This document shows, in pieces, positions 6,023 to 7,947 of a stretch of 7,947 bases of DNA; the first letter of the stretch is position 1; each line of letters starts with the position of its first letter. The translations under genes and the position numbers were made by a program. Source of the DNA: Candidatus Bathyarchaeota archaeon (GTDB lineage Archaea; Thermoproteota; Bathyarchaeia; Bathyarchaeales; Bathyarchaeaceae); assembly GCA_020344715.1 (NCBI GenBank), contig CP070828.1, positions 1,212,979-1,220,925 of the forward strand, given 5' to 3'. A model generated the notes under the pieces. It was not told the DNA's origin. It worked only from the letters and a program-made list of their open reading frames with translations, and ran no database searches.

Positions 6023-6571
6023 TTGAAAGAGCATGAAATTCTCGTAGATGGCACATCATACAAAGTGAAAATCAAGGAATACACCGTTGGAGCTCCATTT
6101 TCAGTAAGGATTAACGAAAAGGATGTTGAAGGAGAAATTAGCGGTAAACCAGCTGGCAAAACTCTTTTCACGGCTACAATTAAAGGCAAATCGTACAGAG
6201 TAGAGTTGAAGACGATTGATAGAAGACTACCATTTCAAGTAAGGATTAACCAAATACCTTTCACTGTCCAATTCAAAGTGGCAGAGAGAAAAATTACGCG
6301 AATCCCCACGTCCTCTGCTGTTGCTCTCGCCCCTAGACCTTCAAGAAAGATTGCAGGAGAAGGAGAAGTCCTAGCTCCTATGGCAGGCAAAATTGTCTCA
6401 GTGAAAGTGAAAAAAGGTGACAGAGTAAATCTCGGCGACGTCCTCTGCACTCTCGAGGCGATGAAAATGGAAAACGAAATCGCTGCGACCAAGTCTGGAG
6501 AAGTCGAACAGGTCAGAATCATTGAAGGCACAGCGGTAAACGAAGGAGATCTTCTGATCAAAATAAGATAG
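6023..6571 (+). CDS. Biotin carboxyl carrier protein with duplicated N-terminal unit
   Basis: Carries the covalently bound biotin between active sites of a multisubunit carboxylase, decarboxylase or transcarboxylase. It is 182 residues long. The C-terminal biotinyl domain (about 114-182) has the hallmark EAMKMEN with biotin-accepting Lys148, preceded by APMAGKI and followed by GDLL. The N-terminal half contains two related beta-rich units (6-39 and 51-84), and residues 87-113 form a Pro/Ala/Arg-containing linker. The start is TTG, with GAGGG (6011-6015) overlapping the pycB stop seven bases upstream; no in-frame Met occurs before the biotinyl domain. It lies 10 bp behind pycB, so the two products most likely form one enzyme. 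Simple 1.3S-type carriers are shorter (roughly 120-150 residues), so the extra N-terminal unit is unusual. Its last 14 bases overlap the end of the opposing membrane protein gene. Confidence 0.93.
   Translation: MKEHEILVDGTSYKVKIKEYTVGAPFSVRINEKDVEGEISGKPAGKTLFTATIKGKSYRVELKTIDRRLPFQVRINQIPFTVQFKVAERKITRIPTSSAVALAPRPSRKIAGEGEVLAPMAGKIVSVKVKKGDRVNLGDVLCTLEAMKMENEIAATKSGEVEQVRIIEGTAVNEGDLLIKIR
6038..6274 (+). repeat. Internal duplication in the biotin carrier N-terminal half
   Basis: Residues 6-39 (6038-6139) and 51-84 (6173-6274) align without gaps at an offset of 45 residues, with 11 identities: G10/55, S12/57, Y13/58, V15/60, K18/63, P25/70, F26/71 and V28-R29-I30-N31/73-76. At DNA level 6095-6115 and 6230-6250 match at 19 of 21 bases. 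Confidence 0.8.
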
Positions 6572-6878
6572 CAGTTGGGCTCGTGGCAACAAACCAGTAG
6601 AATTCGACGATCTCACGACGTTCCGCAAGGAAAGAGACCCACCTTCGAACGATTTCGCGCACTCGATCTTTTGACCCCCAGATTAGTACAAGCAAGTACA
6701 CAACAATAATGACACATAAATGCAAGCCAATTGCCAGAAGCGGATTCAGATCTGGATAAAATGAATAGAGAACAGCTTCGAACACAAAAAAGGCAAGGAA
6801 AACCATCACTAGAAGCCCAAGGGCTCCAATAATCTCTCTCTTGCTTGTCCTGTTCGAATACGCCTCAATTAGCTTCAA
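6558..6878 (-). CDS. Small two-helix membrane protein of unknown function
   Basis: I do not recognise this 106-residue protein. A basic N-terminus (about 1-16) is followed by hydrophobic segments at about 17-41 and 48-68, joined by a short YPDLNP turn. A charged tail follows, rich in Arg, Lys and Glu (about 69-93), and a short hydrophobic end. The positive-inside rule suggests both termini are cytoplasmic. The start is TTG at 6878; the frame stays open upstream but offers no ATG, GTG or other TTG before it runs into the 3' end of the mutase gene. A weak GGCGGA lies about six bases before it. It lies 83 bp after the mutase stop on the same strand, and its last 14 bases overlap the convergent biotin carrier gene. 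The membrane-helix pattern makes a chance frame unlikely, but the start is uncertain. Confidence 0.6.
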   Translation of the reverse strand: MKLIEAYSNRTSKREIIGALGLLVMVFLAFFVFEAVLYSFYPDLNPLLAIGLHLCVIIVVYLLVLIWGSKDRVREIVRRWVSFLAERREIVEFYWFVATSPTAILF

Positions 6879-6912
6879 TGCTATCCGCCTGAAGATGTTA
6901 GAAAACGAGTTG

Positions 6913-6919
6913 CATAAAA
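6913..6919 (-). promoter_or_regulatory. Possible TATA box for the small membrane protein
   Basis: TTTTATG on the minus strand lies in the 83-bp gap after the mutase stop. It would predict initiation near 6890, with a leader of about 12 bases before TTG 6878. The same gene could equally be read through from the mutase. Confidence 0.25.
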
Positions 6920-6961
6920 GACTATTTCCAAACGCGCGGTCGGACTGTAGAATCGCTTCAA

Positions 6962-7947
6962 TTAGAATATGGTCGGTGCTCTATACTCTCCGTAAACAGT
7001 TTTTAGTACGTCACAGATTTCTCCAAGAGTGACCTGCTTCTTTACAGCGGCAATGACAGACGGAAAGAGATTTTCATCCTTATCTGCGGCGTGATAAAGC
7101 CGATCTAGGGCATCTTTCACTTCACGGTTATTTCTTTTCCTCTTAATCATGTTCAGTTTCTCGATTTGACGCTCTTCGAGAGCTGGGTCAACCTGCAGAA
7201 TCGGGATAGATACTTCTTTTCGGGCTTTGAACTTATTCACACCGACGATTATGTTCTCTTTGCTTTCGACTTCTTTCTGATAGCGATAGGCGCTTTCTAC
7301 GATCTCTCTTTGCATATAACCTTTTTCGATGGCTGCAGGTGCGCCTCCCATGTTATCAATCTTCTCGATGTAGCGAATTGCTTCATTTTCGATCTGGGTG
7401 GTCAAGTATTCGATGTAGTAGGATCCTGCGAGGGGATCAACGGTATCTGCCACTCCGCTTTCGAAAGCAATAATTTGCTGGGTTCGCAACGCTATTTGCA
7501 CTGCCTCCTCGCTTGGCAGGGCGTAGGCTTCATCAAAAGAATTTGTATGCAATGATTGTGTGCCTCCTAGCGCGGCAGCCAAGGCTTGAAGCGTGACCCG
7601 TATAATGTTGTTGTGAGGCTGCTGGGCTGTTAGAGTGACACCCGAAGTTTGCGTATGGTATCGTAATCGCCAAGCATCAGGTTTCTTGGCTTTGAACCTT
7701 TCACGCATGATTTTTGCCCAAAGTCGACGCGCGGCTCGGAATTTGGCGATTTCTTCTAGAAAATCATTGTGTGCAGCGAAGAAGAAAGAAAGCCGTTTGG
7801 CGAATCCCTCGAGGTCAAGTTTCTTGTCTATGGCAGCTTGAACATAGGCTATGCCATTGGCTAACGTGAACGCCAGTTCTTGTGTAGCCGTGGCTCCGGC
7901 CTCTCGTATGTGATAGCCACTTATGCTTATGGTATTCCATCGAGGCA
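6962..7947 (-). CDS. mcmA1: Methylmalonyl-CoA mutase large (catalytic) subunit, C-terminal part (5' end beyond the right edge)
   Basis: B12-dependent radical enzyme interconverting methylmalonyl-CoA and succinyl-CoA. The frame is open from the right edge, giving 327 residues; my translation upstream of the internal ATG at 7708 shows the gene is not an intact ORF beginning there. Visible motifs are [17 protein letters not shown], where the Tyr-His pair (visible residues 11-12) matches the Tyr243/His244 region of the Propionibacterium enzyme, then [23 protein letters not shown], written here only as landmarks FFF..HNDF and [36 protein letters not shown] and DPLAGSYY. The chain stops after [11 protein letters not shown] without a cobalamin-binding domain, as in archaeal enzymes with a separate small B12 subunit. 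Isobutyryl-CoA or another acyl-CoA mutase is possible because the substrate-deciding N-terminal residues are outside the window; the nearby pycB/biotin carrier pair favours methylmalonyl-CoA. Confidence 0.93.
   Translation of the reverse strand, partial: PRWNTISISGYHIREAGATATQELAFTLANGIAYVQAAIDKKLDLEGFAKRLSFFFAAHNDFLEEIAKFRAARRLWAKIMRERFKAKKPDAWRLRYHTQTSGVTLTAQQPHNNIIRVTLQALAAALGGTQSLHTNSFDEAYALPSEEAVQIALRTQQIIAFESGVADTVDPLAGSYYIEYLTTQIENEAIRYIEKIDNMGGAPAAIEKGYMQREIVESAYRYQKEVESKENIIVGVNKFKARKEVSIPILQVDPALEERQIEKLNMIKRKRNNREVKDALDRLYHAADKDENLFPSVIAAVKKQVTLGEICDVLKTVYGEYRAPTIF

Noticed and set aside
7166..7555. Plus-strand open frame of 129 codons opposite the mutase
   Set aside because: The minus strand holds the conserved mutase C-terminal part; the plus product, rich in Phe, Leu and Asp, is a codon shadow.
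6962..7708. Mutase read as a complete 248-residue protein starting at ATG 7708
   Set aside because: The frame continues without a stop to the right edge and encodes conserved mutase sequence (GYHIREAGA), so that Met is internal.

Overview
The window reads as archaeal chromosomal DNA of moderate GC. It carries deoxyhypusine synthase, archaeal-type SRP54, Pus10 and a PAC2-family proteasome chaperone. The gaps between divergent genes hold TATA-like A/T boxes rather than bacterial -35/-10 pairs. Together with a split PycB/biotin-carrier pair and a split methylmalonyl-CoA mutase, this suggests the Thermoproteota, perhaps a Bathyarchaeia-like lineage. The exact taxon is inference. I see no mobile element, CRISPR array, tRNA or rRNA.

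Layout, left to right. (1) Positions 1-2081, minus strand: SRP54, then the N-terminal 237 codons of Pus10, which runs off the left edge. Both serve translation, through protein targeting and tRNA modification. (2) Positions 2196-3407, plus strand, divergent from SRP54: a PAC2-family proteasome chaperone ending in an HbYX-like tail, followed 18 bp later by an Hsp20. This is a small protein-quality-control operon. (3) Positions 3409-4341, minus strand: deoxyhypusine synthase, whose stop codon lies one base from the Hsp20 stop. (4) A divergent AT-rich promoter gap of about 130 bp. (5) Positions 4471-6571, plus strand: a carboxyltransferase subunit (PycB/OadA/transcarboxylase-5S type) and a separate biotin carrier protein, 10 bp apart. 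(6) Positions 6558-7947, minus strand: the C-terminal 327 residues of a methylmalonyl-CoA mutase large subunit, open at the right edge, then a small unrecognised two-helix membrane protein whose 3' end overlaps the biotin carrier gene.

The right half suggests C3/C4 carboxylate metabolism: a biotin-dependent pyruvate/oxaloacetate half-reaction beside the mutase that interconverts methylmalonyl-CoA and succinyl-CoA. Two details stand out. The carboxyltransferase ends in a segment that looks like the C-terminal tail of the gamma/delta subunits of Na+-pumping decarboxylases. The biotin carrier has a tandemly duplicated N-terminal beta-rich unit. No system here is certainly new. These fusion and duplication features and the unknown membrane protein are the best leads.
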